DNA of 64,000 nucleotides, taken from Comamonas kerstersii (lineage in GTDB: Bacteria; Pseudomonadota; Gammaproteobacteria; Burkholderiales; Burkholderiaceae_C). The DNA lies in assembly GCF_008801935.1 (NCBI RefSeq), contig NZ_VZOT01000003.1, positions 124,001 through 188,000 of the forward strand. The letters are read 5' to 3'. The notes under the pieces are model-generated. The model had not been told where the DNA came from. It searched no databases and was given only the letters and a program-made list of their open reading frames with translations. Position 1 is the first letter of the stretch; every line of letters starts with the position of its first letter. Positions 34,865-46,001 of the stretch are shown here, one piece after another. The position numbers were made by a program, and so were the translations under genes.

Positions 34865-36142
34865 ATGCGCATCGAAACACTGGCCGTGCACGCTGGATAC
34901 AGCCCTGATCCCACCACCAAAGCCGTCGCCGTTCCTATCTACCAGACGGTGGCCTATGCCTTTGACAGCGCCCAGCACGGCGCGGATCTGTTTGACCTCA
35001 AAGTGCAGGGCAATATCTACACCCGCATCATGAACCCTACGACCGATGTGCTGGAAAAGCGCGTCGCAGCGCTGGAAGGCGGTATTGCGGCGCTGGCCGT
35101 GGCATCGGGCATGGCCGCCACCACCTACGCCATCCAGACCATTGCAGAGGCCGGCGACAACATCATCTCCGCCAGCACGCTCTACGGCGGCACCTACAAC
35201 CTGTTTGCCCATACGTTCCCGCAGCAGGGCATTGAGGTGCGCTTTGCCGATCCGCGCGATCCAGCCAGCTTTGGCAAGCTCATCGATGCCAAGACCAAGG
35301 CGGTGTTTATTGAGTCCATCGGCAACCCGCTGGGCAATGTGACCGACATCCGCGCGCTGGCCGATGTGGCGCACGCCCACGGTGTGCCACTGATTGTGGA
35401 CAACACCGTGCCCTCGCCCTACCTGCTACGCCCTATCGAATTTGGTGCTGACATCGTCGTGCACTCGCTCACCAAATACCTGGGCGGCCACGGCACCAGC
35501 GTCGGCGGCGCGATTGTGGACAGCGGCAAATTCCCCTGGGCAGCGCACAAGGAGCGCTTCAAGCGCCTGAACGAACCCGACGTCAGCTACCACGGCGTGG
35601 TCTATACCGAAGCCCTGGGCGAGGCAGCCTACATCGGCCGCGCCCGCGTGGTGCCGCTGCGCAATATGGGTGCGGCCATCTCGCCCCAGAATGCCTTCCA
35701 GATTCTGCAAGGCATTGAAACCCTGGCGCTGCGCATGGACCGCATCTGCGACAACGCCCAGAAGATTGCTGAAACCCTGCAACGCCATCCCAAGGTGGAA
35801 TGGGTGCGCTACGCTGGTCTGAAAGACCACCCCGACCATGCCATCGTGCAAAAACAGTCTCAGGGCCGCGCTTCGGGCATTCTGTCCTTCAGCCTCAAGG
35901 CCGAGGATGCGCGCGCTGCCGGTGCCCGCTTCCTGGATGCACTGCAGCTGTTCACACGCCTGGTCAACATCGGCGATGCCAAATCGCTGGCCACCCACCC
36001 TGCCTCCACCACCCACCGCCAGCTCGACGCCGCAGAGCTGGCCAAGGCTGGCGTCACCGAAGGCATGGTGCGCCTATCCATCGGCATTGAGCACATCGAC
36101 GATTTGCTGGCTGATCTGGAGCAGGCGCTGGATAAAGTCTGA
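34865..36142 (+). CDS. metY: O-acetylhomoserine (thiol)-lyase / aminocarboxypropyltransferase MetY
   Basis: This PLP enzyme makes homocysteine from O-acetylhomoserine and sulfide (direct sulfhydrylation) in methionine synthesis. The 425 residues match MetY length. Marks are the MRIETLAVHAGYSPDPTT start, VPIYQTVAYAFDSAQHGADLF, VASGMAATTYAIQT, and HSLTKYLGGHGTSVGG with the PLP-binding lysine at 204. Length and QHGADLF favour MetY over the shorter cystathionine enzymes. The ATG at 34865 has AGGAGA just upstream. It stands alone with its own terminator. Confidence 0.93.
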   Translation: MRIETLAVHAGYSPDPTTKAVAVPIYQTVAYAFDSAQHGADLFDLKVQGNIYTRIMNPTTDVLEKRVAALEGGIAALAVASGMAATTYAIQTIAEAGDNIISASTLYGGTYNLFAHTFPQQGIEVRFADPRDPASFGKLIDAKTKAVFIESIGNPLGNVTDIRALADVAHAHGVPLIVDNTVPSPYLLRPIEFGADIVVHSLTKYLGGHGTSVGGAIVDSGKFPWAAHKERFKRLNEPDVSYHGVVYTEALGEAAYIGRARVVPLRNMGAAISPQNAFQILQGIETLALRMDRICDNAQKIAETLQRHPKVEWVRYAGLKDHPDHAIVQKQSQGRASGILSFSLKAEDARAAGARFLDALQLFTRLVNIGDAKSLATHPASTTHRQLDAAELAKAGVTEGMVRLSIGIEHIDDLLADLEQALDKV

Positions 36143-36163
36143 TCACCAGCCACGGCATCCACA

Positions 36164-36196
36164 AAAACCGTCCACCAATGTGGACGGTTTTTTTAT
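36164..36196 (+). terminator. terminator of metY
   Basis: AAACCGTCCAC pairs with GTGGACGGTTT around CAAT, followed by TTTTTATT. Confidence 0.9.
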
Positions 36197-36208
36197 TCTC
36201 CACAGGCA

Positions 36209-36242
36209 AAAAAAACCGCTGTGCCATACAGCACAGCGGTTT
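36209..36242 (-). terminator. terminator of ompW-like gene
   Basis: AAACCGCTGTG (36213-36223) pairs with CACAGCGGTTT (36232-36242), and on the minus strand the stem is followed by a T-run. Confidence 0.85.
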
Positions 36243-36266
36243 GAAAGCCCCTTGGAGGATGCCTGC

Positions 36267-36875
36267 TTAGAAGCGGTAGCCAACGCCAACGCCGATCAGT
36301 ACGGGGTTCAGCTTGAGTTTGCCCATGTCAACAGCACCATTTCCAGCTGTCACCTTGGTGTCCATGTAGACCTTCTTCACGTCAAAGTTGAGCGACCAGT
36401 TCTTATCCAGCGCATAGTCGAAACCAACCTGCAGAGCACCGCCCCAACTGTGGTTTTTCACTTTCCAGCCAATACCTGCTGTGTCCTTTTGGCCAGAGAA
36501 ACGGGTGTAGTTAATACCAGCGCCCACATAAGGCTTGAAAGCGCCAAAGTTGGTGAAGTGATATTGGGCTGTCAGCGTAGGAGGCAAAGCCTTCAGCCTA
36601 CCGATCTTGGCATCACCCGCTTTCACATCCAGCTTCTGTGGGTAGGTCAGAATCAGTTCTGCAGCGATATTAGGTGTGAAGAAGTAAGTGATATCGACTT
36701 CAGGAATGGTCTTGTCCTTGACGCTCACACCCTGAGCATGCGCAGCGCCACCATTGTGGAAATCGATATTCACAGCACGTGCACGGATTTGCCACTTGCC
36801 ATCTTGCTGCTGCGCCATTGCAGCACCGGAAGTCAACGCACACAGAGCGGCTACAGCCAGCAGAGTCTTTTTCAT
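36267..36875 (-). CDS. ompW: OmpW family outer-membrane protein
   Basis: A 202-residue outer-membrane beta-barrel. The signal peptide MKKTLLAVAALCALTSGAAMA ends near residue 21, followed by WQIRARAVNID as in OmpW. ITYFFTPNIAAELILTYP, FKPYVGAGINYTRFS, GFDYALDKNWSLNFDVKKVYMDT (in part) and the C-terminal GVGVGYRF (terminal Phe for BAM insertion) match eight-stranded OmpW. Family members admit small hydrophobic or cationic molecules. An inverted repeat lies about 100 bp upstream. The gene is monocistronic and convergent with metY. Confidence 0.9.
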   Translation of the reverse strand: MKKTLLAVAALCALTSGAAMAQQQDGKWQIRARAVNIDFHNGGAAHAQGVSVKDKTIPEVDITYFFTPNIAAELILTYPQKLDVKAGDAKIGRLKALPPTLTAQYHFTNFGAFKPYVGAGINYTRFSGQKDTAGIGWKVKNHSWGGALQVGFDYALDKNWSLNFDVKKVYMDTKVTAGNGAVDMGKLKLNPVLIGVGVGYRF

Positions 36876-36977
36876 AATGGGTATTCAGTTAGTGAACCCG
36901 GGGACATCCCCCGTACAGCCATTGCATCACCGCGATGCACAGTGCCGTTTGCCTTAAGTCAAAAGTCAATCCCAGAT

Positions 36978-36997
36978 ATTTCAGAAATGACTGAAAT
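36978..36997. promoter_or_regulatory. inverted repeat upstream of ompW
   Basis: ATTTCAG (36978-36984) and CTGAAAT (36991-36997) form a perfect inverted repeat with a 6-nt spacer, about 103-122 bp before the ompW start. It is a candidate operator. The rest of 36876-37153 shows no gene. Confidence 0.45.
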
Positions 36998-37153
36998 GTC
37001 GCTCACACACAACAGCCAGTCAGTATCTGCTCACTACTTTGACAAGGCACTGCCCTGCATCATTCGTTGCTGAACGTAGCGCCGATGTAGGAACGGTGCG
37101 TAAGTAAGTGCCCTGTTGCAGCTCACCAACACACTTGCCACAGTTCAGCTTCC

Positions 37154-38017
37154 TCAAGGTTTTTCGTAATAGGGCTGAGCAGCCTCACTGAGCAAACTGG
37201 GCTGCAGGCTCATGACATAGGGCAAGCCCAGAAAATTGCGCCAGCCGCTCCAGTCCGCCTGCGTGATTTTTCCGTCATTGTCTGCGTCTACAGGCACAGA
37301 TGGCTGCGCATACAACTGGGTTTTGCCGCTCGACTGCTTGAAGGCCTGCGCTTTTTTCTCTGTGCTCAGCACACGTCCTGTCTGCACATCTGTGGCCACC
37401 ATGGGCGCCCCCACAAAGCCCTCCTTGATGACATAGACCGACCGATAGCCCTGCCCTGCAAGCTTGGGGTCTACAGACAGATCAGGCCGCGCCAGCAGGT
37501 TGGCGGCCTCTGCGGCACATGCGGCATTACGGCACAGCACTGCAATAGGCGCATCCTTATAGGGCAGCACATCCACCACGGCCTGCCAGAAATCCGCTGC
37601 ACTCATGCGCACTTCACTGCCCGGCACCACGCCATAGCGGCATTCGCTGCCATCGTCCGACCGGATCTGGGCTTGCTCTGCACCACTGGGGTGAGGCTGG
37701 CACTGACGGTAAATGCGTGGATAAGGCACATGGAAGGCCCCTTCCGGATGGCCCATGCGATATTCCGTGGCATCGCGCACATCCAGCAAAGCCATGCGCT
37801 GCGAAGCAGGCAGCTGCGCACTCACATAGGCACGCGCGGCGCTGATGTCTGCGGCATAGTGACGTTCAGGCGCATAAAGCACAGTCGCCGCCGTCGTTGC
37901 GGTCTGCGTCTGCACTTTACCGCCATAGAAACCTTTGACATATGAGCAGCCAGAAGTCAGCAACGCTGCACCTAGGACGCCCATCAGGGTCGTCCACTTC
38001 AATGAGTGAGAGAGCAT
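37154..38017 (-). CDS. lipoprotein with rhodanese domain and C-terminal EF-hand
   Basis: A 287-residue exported lipoprotein. The signal peptide ends at LLTSGC, giving lipidated Cys24. The rhodanese-like domain (about 60-215) has ALLDVRDATEYRMGHPEGAFHVP and a catalytic Cys162 in VLCRNAACAA, where sulfurtransferases carry CxxGxR-type loops. A calcium-binding EF-hand loop follows at 244-255 (DADNDGKITQAD), with ligands at positions 1, 3, 5, 7, 9 and 12. The pairing of a periplasmic-side rhodanese and an EF-hand is unusual. The start at 38017 is fixed by the signal peptide. It is divergent from gcvT by 184 bp. Confidence 0.82.
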   Translation of the reverse strand: MLSHSLKWTTLMGVLGAALLTSGCSYVKGFYGGKVQTQTATTAATVLYAPERHYAADISAARAYVSAQLPASQRMALLDVRDATEYRMGHPEGAFHVPYPRIYRQCQPHPSGAEQAQIRSDDGSECRYGVVPGSEVRMSAADFWQAVVDVLPYKDAPIAVLCRNAACAAEAANLLARPDLSVDPKLAGQGYRSVYVIKEGFVGAPMVATDVQTGRVLSTEKKAQAFKQSSGKTQLYAQPSVPVDADNDGKITQADWSGWRNFLGLPYVMSLQPSLLSEAAQPYYEKP

Positions 38018-38201
38018 GGTGAATGGATCCAAACCAGAGCTGCATGCACACGCATGCCTCTGAACACAAAGACACGCATCATAGATGCGCGGCCTTGGCT
38101 GCCAAGCGTGGGGCTGGATAGCTTTCACACAACATTCAGCAGCGAGAAGCGATCGCCCGCCTAGAATGACTCGACACACCAGAACAGAGGATGACAAGCT
38201 T
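38018..38201. promoter_or_regulatory. divergent region between rhodanese lipoprotein gene and gcvT
   Basis: 184 bp. No glycine riboswitch core was recognisable on the plus strand, although gcv operons often carry one. Likely promoters are not distinct enough to mark. Confidence 0.4.
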
Positions 38202-39341
38202 ATGAGCAGTGTTTCCCCTTCCCCTGCCGAAGTTCGTACCACGCCCCTGCATGCTTTGCACCTGGCGCTGGGAGCCCGCATGGTGCAGTTCGCAGGCTAC
38301 GACATGCCTGTGCAATATCCCCAGGGCCTGATAGCAGAGCACCGCCATACCCGCGAGCAGGTCAGTCTGTTTGATGTCTCGCACATGGGGCAAATCAGCG
38401 TCAGCGGCCCACAAGCCGCCACTGCGCTGGAGCAGGTACTGCCCATTGATGTGCTCGGCCTTGCCCCCCATCGCCAGCGCTATGCCCTGCTGCTCAATGA
38501 AAACGGCGGAATTCTGGACGATCTGATGCTCATCAACCGTGGTGATGACTATCTGCTTATCGTCAACGCCAGCCGCAAGCATGAGGACTTGGCCTGGCTG
38601 CAAAAGCACATTGGCCATTCCTGCCATATTCAGATGCTGCCTGACATGGCACTGGTGGCCCTGCAAGGACCACAGGCCGCTGCTGTTCTGCAGGCCATCC
38701 ATCCAGCCGCCAGCACACTCAGCTTCATGCAAGGCGCACCCTTGCGCTTTCAGGGGGCTGTGGGCTACCTCACGCGCAGTGGCTATACCGGCGAAGATGG
38801 GTTTGAAATCGCTTTGCCGGCATCCCATATGGAAGCCTTTGCACGCTGGGCGCTGGCACAGCCACAGGTGCTGCCTGCCGGACTGGGCGCGCGTAATACG
38901 CTGCGGCTGGAAGCAGGGCTGTGCCTCTATGGCGCAGACATGGACAGCAGCACCACACCCTCGCAGGCAGGTCTGGCCTGGAGCATTCCCAAAGCACGCC
39001 GCACGGGGGGATTGCGCGAAGGCGGCTTCATCGGCGCAGATGTGGTGCTGCCACAACTCGCAGGCGACATCCCTCTCGACAAGATCCGCGTAGGCCTGCA
39101 TGCCATGGAACGTGTACCTGTGCGCGACAGTACTGCCCTGCATATCCCTGATGGTGAGGCAATTGGCGTTGTCACCAGCGGCTCCATGGCACCCAGCCTG
39201 GATCGCCCTGTCGCCATGGGCTATCTGCCTCCGGCCTATACCGCATTTGGCACCCGCATCCATGCCATGGTGCGTGGCAAGCCCGTAACCATGGAAGTGG
39301 TTCCCCTGCCCTTTGTAGCGCCGCGCTACCGCAAAGGCTAG
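38202..39341 (+). CDS. gcvT: glycine cleavage system T protein (aminomethyltransferase)
   Basis: GcvT transfers the methylene from lipoyl-bound aminomethyl to tetrahydrofolate, releasing ammonia. The 379 residues have TPLHALHLALGARMVQFAGYDMP, FDVSHMGQISVSG, QRYALLLNENGGILDDLM, RSGYTGEDGFEI and LEAGLCLYGADMD, all in the standard order. The ATG at 38202 gives a family-length N-terminus. First of gcvT-gcvH-gcvP, with 128 bp to gcvH. Confidence 0.95.
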   Translation: MSSVSPSPAEVRTTPLHALHLALGARMVQFAGYDMPVQYPQGLIAEHRHTREQVSLFDVSHMGQISVSGPQAATALEQVLPIDVLGLAPHRQRYALLLNENGGILDDLMLINRGDDYLLIVNASRKHEDLAWLQKHIGHSCHIQMLPDMALVALQGPQAAAVLQAIHPAASTLSFMQGAPLRFQGAVGYLTRSGYTGEDGFEIALPASHMEAFARWALAQPQVLPAGLGARNTLRLEAGLCLYGADMDSSTTPSQAGLAWSIPKARRTGGLREGGFIGADVVLPQLAGDIPLDKIRVGLHAMERVPVRDSTALHIPDGEAIGVVTSGSMAPSLDRPVAMGYLPPAYTAFGTRIHAMVRGKPVTMEVVPLPFVAPRYRKG

Positions 39342-39469
39342 GCCTGCGCAATGGCAGATGTTTCCCGTCGTCCGTAGACCCATGCAGAAACCGCTACAGT
39401 GTCATTCATTCCGTACATGCGCTGTGCATGTGCTGGACTCATAGTTATTGCATACCGGAGTGAGCCGTC

Positions 39470-39844
39470 ATGAGCATCAAATTTTCCAAAGAACACGAAT
39501 GGATCAACGCCGCCAATCCTGAGGCCGCAGTGGTTGGCATCACCGTGCATGCACAGGATGCCCTGGGCGATGTAGTCTTTGTGGATCTGCCCGCTGTGGG
39601 CGCCACCTTCAACCAGGGCGAAGTCGCAGGTGTGGTCGAATCGGTCAAGGCTGCTGCTGACGTCTACATGCCTGTTTCCGGTGAGATTGTGGAAGTCAAC
39701 GAAGCACTGCGTAATGACCCCGCACTGGCCAATACCGACCCGCTGAACACCGGTTGGTTCTTCAAAGTGAAACTCAGTGACCCCAGCCAGCTGGATGGTC
39801 TGATGGACGAAACTGCTTACGGCGACTTCGCAGCCAACAGCTAA
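39470..39844 (+). CDS. gcvH: glycine cleavage system H protein
   Basis: GcvH is the small lipoyl carrier that shuttles the aminomethyl group between P, T and L proteins. The 124 residues include GITVHAQDALGDVVFVDLP and the lipoyl-lysine loop VESVKAAADVYMP with Lys60. The start at 39470 has GGAGTG upstream. It is followed by a terminator-like hairpin before gcvP, so transcript levels of gcvH may exceed gcvP. Confidence 0.96.
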   Translation: MSIKFSKEHEWINAANPEAAVVGITVHAQDALGDVVFVDLPAVGATFNQGEVAGVVESVKAAADVYMPVSGEIVEVNEALRNDPALANTDPLNTGWFFKVKLSDPSQLDGLMDETAYGDFAANS

Positions 39845-39853
39845 AACCCTTCA

Positions 39854-39888
39854 AAACGCACCTTGCCCCGGCTGGTGCGTTTTTTTTC
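39854..39888 (+). terminator. hairpin between gcvH and gcvP
   Basis: AACGCACC pairs with GGTGCGTT around TTGCCCCGGCT, followed by TTTTTT. It can end part of the gcvTH transcript. Confidence 0.75.
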
Positions 39889-39973
39889 ATCCCCGGTTCT
39901 CTCGCGTTTTGGATAGCAGCCTGCGGCACTGCCTGCTGCGCTGCCAATGCATTTGGCTTATGGAGGTTGGATG

Positions 39974-42844
<2,871 letters not shown>

Positions 42845-42928
42845 GCCCACAAGCTTACGAGTCCCTTTTGTGGCCTTGAAGGTCAAGCGCTTACACTGCG
42901 CCCTTGCTCCGGCCTTGCGCTGTTTCCT

Positions 42929-45124
42929 ATGAGCCGCCCAGACCTCTCCTTTCTCATCAATCGCGAAGACCCCTCCTCGCAATCCGGCGACACCTCTGAC
43001 CTGGAGAGGCTGTCGCTGGATGGTCTGCCTGACTTCGACATCCCAGACAGACTGCCTGATGACGATCCCGTTGCTGCACTGATTGCTGAGCTGCGCAATT
43101 ACCAGAACGAGCTGGAAATCCAGAACAAGGTGCTGGACTACAGCCAGGCCGTGGCAGAAAGTGCCTCTGAGCGTTTTGAAGCACTATTCTCCAGCGTACC
43201 TTTGCCGCTGCTGGTGCTCGATAAGCATGACATGGTCATCCAGGCCAATGCCATGGCACACAATGCCTTCCAGGCCGAGGGCCATGACAGGCTGCTGGTG
43301 TCCTTCATGCCCTATGTCTGCCCTACAGATGTAGGCCGCGTCACCCAGGCCTTTGAAGCAGCGCGGCTCGAGGGCAGCAGTGAAGCGCATGCCGTCATCT
43401 TCACTTTAGGCAATGGCAAACAGATTCAGGGCGATCTGCACATCGCCTGCATCCAGATTCCGCAGCGCGATGGCCCTTCGATCGCGCAGTTCATGTGCGC
43501 TCTGGTGGACCAGAGCCCTTTGCTGGCCGAGCGCCAGCAGCTGCTGCATCGCAATGAACAGCTGCATGCCAGTGAGCGCCGGCTTGAGTCCGTCATCAAC
43601 TCGTCACTGGACGCCATCATCTGTGTAGACCAGGACCACCGCATTACGGTGTTCAACCCGTCAGCTGCCACCTTGTTCCTTTGCCCGGCTACCGATGCCC
43701 TGGGCAGCAAACTGGATCGCTTTCTTCCCGAGGCCATGCATGCGCTGGATCTGGCGCCGCTGACCACCCAGGTCACACTCGGAGAAATGTCTGCATTGAC
43801 TGCCACAGGCAACAGTGTGCCTGTGGAAGTGAGCCTGTCCTTTGACCGTCTGCCTGATGGCGAGATCATCACGGTCTTTGCCCGCGACCTGACCAGCCAC
43901 AAGCGTGCCGAGGCGCAGCGCAACGAGCTAGAGCTGCAGCTGCGCGAATCCCACAAGATGCAGGCGCTGGGCACCATGGCTGGCGGCATTGCCCACGACT
44001 TCAACAACATCGTTGGTGCCATTCTCGGTAACGTCGAGCTGGCCAAGGCCGATTGCGGCCACAACCCGCAGGCACTGGAAAGTCTGCTGGAAATTGAAAA
44101 GGCCGGCCGCCGTGCCCGTGATCTGGTGCGTCAGATTCTGACCTTCAGCCGCAATGAACCTCCCAAGCGCTACCCTATAGATGCCAGCGAAGTCATGCGA
44201 GACACAGAGCGGCTGTTGCGTGTGACCCTGCCTCCAGCGATTGAGCTGCAGGTCGACGCTACACCTGACCTCCCTTGCATGCTGGCAGACCCCACCCAGG
44301 TGGAACAGGCCATCTTCAATCTGGCCACCAATGCCGTGCATGCACTGGGTGAAAACCGTGGACTGATTCAGCTGCAAGCCAGCCTGAGCCTGTCGGAGCA
44401 ACGCCTGTGCGACCGCCTTGGTCTGCCACTGGGCGACTACATCGTCATCTCCGTGCGAGACAACGGCCCGGGCATAGCACCTGAAACATTGCAGCGCATT
44501 TTTGAGCCCTTCTTCACCACCAAGCCCGTGGGCCAGGGCACGGGCTTGGGCCTTGCTGTAGTGCACGGTGTCATGCGCACCCATGGCGGTGCCGTTGATG
44601 TCAACAGCCGACTGGGGCAGGGCAGCACATTTACGCTGTACTTTCCAGTATCAGCCCAGGACAGCACATCCAAACGTACGACCAGCGCGCATGCCAGCAA
44701 ACAGTCGGTATGCGCTGTGCCAGCAATACAGGCAGCCGCAGAGCCAGACCTGCGCAAGCATGTCATGTATGTGGATGATGACCAGGCGCTCGTGTCGCTG
44801 GTTCAGCGATTGCTGCGCCGCCGGGGCTATCAGGTCACTGGCTTTCTGGATCCCAGAGAAGCCACAGAAGCCCTGCGCAAAGATCCTTTTGCGTACGACC
44901 TGGTCGTCACTGACTACAACATGCCGGGCTACTGCGGCGTAGATCTGGTGCGGGATACCAAGACCATTCGCTCCGACCTGCCTGTTGCACTGGCTTCTGG
45001 CTACATCACAACTGAAATTGAGGCGCAGGCCATTGCTGCCGGTGCGCTCGCACTGATCTACAAGCCCAATGATGTGGACGAGCTTTGCGAAACCGTGGAC
45101 CGCCTCATCCGACCTGGTGCCTGA
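42929..45124 (+). CDS. PAS-containing hybrid histidine kinase with receiver
   Basis: A 731-residue cytosolic sensor kinase with no membrane segment. Two PAS-like regions (about 80-190 and 220-330; VINSSLDAIICVDQDHRITV opens the second) precede a HisKA domain, MAGGIAHDFNNIVGAIL, with phospho-His about 356. The HATPase has NLATNAVHAL and GTGLGLAVVHGVM. The C-terminal receiver (about 612-731) has VDDD, phospho-Asp about 662 in VVTDYNMPGYCG, and YKP. The DFNN H-box places it in the NtrB-like HPK4 group. No output regulator is adjacent. It lies 84 nt after gcvP, possibly cotranscribed. Confidence 0.88.
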   Translation: MSRPDLSFLINREDPSSQSGDTSDLERLSLDGLPDFDIPDRLPDDDPVAALIAELRNYQNELEIQNKVLDYSQAVAESASERFEALFSSVPLPLLVLDKHDMVIQANAMAHNAFQAEGHDRLLVSFMPYVCPTDVGRVTQAFEAARLEGSSEAHAVIFTLGNGKQIQGDLHIACIQIPQRDGPSIAQFMCALVDQSPLLAERQQLLHRNEQLHASERRLESVINSSLDAIICVDQDHRITVFNPSAATLFLCPATDALGSKLDRFLPEAMHALDLAPLTTQVTLGEMSALTATGNSVPVEVSLSFDRLPDGEIITVFARDLTSHKRAEAQRNELELQLRESHKMQALGTMAGGIAHDFNNIVGAILGNVELAKADCGHNPQALESLLEIEKAGRRARDLVRQILTFSRNEPPKRYPIDASEVMRDTERLLRVTLPPAIELQVDATPDLPCMLADPTQVEQAIFNLATNAVHALGENRGLIQLQASLSLSEQRLCDRLGLPLGDYIVISVRDNGPGIAPETLQRIFEPFFTTKPVGQGTGLGLAVVHGVMRTHGGAVDVNSRLGQGSTFTLYFPVSAQDSTSKRTTSAHASKQSVCAVPAIQAAAEPDLRKHVMYVDDDQALVSLVQRLLRRRGYQVTGFLDPREATEALRKDPFAYDLVVTDYNMPGYCGVDLVRDTKTIRSDLPVALASGYITTEIEAQAIAAGALALIYKPNDVDELCETVDRLIRPGA

Positions 45125-45129
45125 AAACT

Positions 45130-45780
45130 TTGCTAACGACAATTCGCCCTTCTTGCCTCTATGAGGATGAGCACTTGCTCGTCCTGGACAAACCCGCAGG
45201 TCTGCTCTCCGTGCCCGGCCGTGGCCCTGACAAACAAGACTGCCTGATCCACCGCGCTGTGCTCCACTGGCCGGACGCACTGGTCGTACACCGCCTGGAC
45301 ATGGCCACCTCTGGCCTGCTCATCTTTGCCCGCAACAAGGAAGTACAGCGCCTGCTGGGCGATGCCTTTGCCGCACGCACCATCCATAAGCGCTACACCG
45401 CCATCGTGCATGGCACCGTGCTCACCCCGGATTGGTGCATGGTGGATGCGCCCCTGATCTGTGACTGGGAGCGCCGTCCGCTGCAAATCGTCGATCACAG
45501 CATCGGCAAGGCCAGCCAGACCCGTTATCTGCGCCATCCCAGTCAGGATGGTGTGCCTGCTGGCTGTACCAGGCTGTGGCTGGAGCCCATCACTGGCCGC
45601 TCCCATCAACTGCGGGTGCACATGAGCCACATCGGCCACCCCATGCTGGGGGATGCACTGTATGCCCCAGCACCTGTTGCACAGATGTCCGATCGCCTGT
45701 GTCTGCACGCCACCGTGCTGGAGTTTCCACACCCCGTTACGGGGCAGAAGCTGTACATCGAAAGCCCTGCGCCATTTTGA
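45130..45780 (+). CDS. rluA: dual-specificity rRNA/tRNA pseudouridine synthase RluA
   Basis: RluA makes pseudouridine at 23S U746 and tRNA U32. YEDEHLLVLDKPAGLLSVPGR (in part), VVHRLDMATSG with catalytic Asp57, ICDWERRPLQ, and ITGRSHQLRVHM-SHIGHPMLGD follow E. coli RluA closely. There is no ATG before the domain; TTG at 45130, five bases after the histidine kinase stop, gives 216 residues close to E. coli length (219). A TTG at 45085 would overlap the kinase. Coupling to the kinase gene is likely. Confidence 0.88.
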   Translation: MLTTIRPSCLYEDEHLLVLDKPAGLLSVPGRGPDKQDCLIHRAVLHWPDALVVHRLDMATSGLLIFARNKEVQRLLGDAFAARTIHKRYTAIVHGTVLTPDWCMVDAPLICDWERRPLQIVDHSIGKASQTRYLRHPSQDGVPAGCTRLWLEPITGRSHQLRVHMSHIGHPMLGDALYAPAPVAQMSDRLCLHATVLEFPHPVTGQKLYIESPAPF

Positions 45781-46001
45781 ACAGCCTGTGCGCAGGAGCG
45801 AGCGCACACAATTTTTCTGCATGCAGCTTGAGAATGCACAGCTTCCGCTCATTTTTTTCTGCAACGCAGCATCCGGTAGATAGAAACCCGATTGCACCAT
45901 TCGAGGGCGCCATCATAAGCTTGTCCCGTCAGTAACAGGCATGCAATTTGCAGATCATTTTTCAACAAATGCTTGGTTTCCAACTTACGAGAGGACATTC
46001 G

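Noticed and set aside
38018-38201. Possible glycine riboswitch before gcvT
   Set aside because: No aptamer core or glycine-riboswitch motif recognised.
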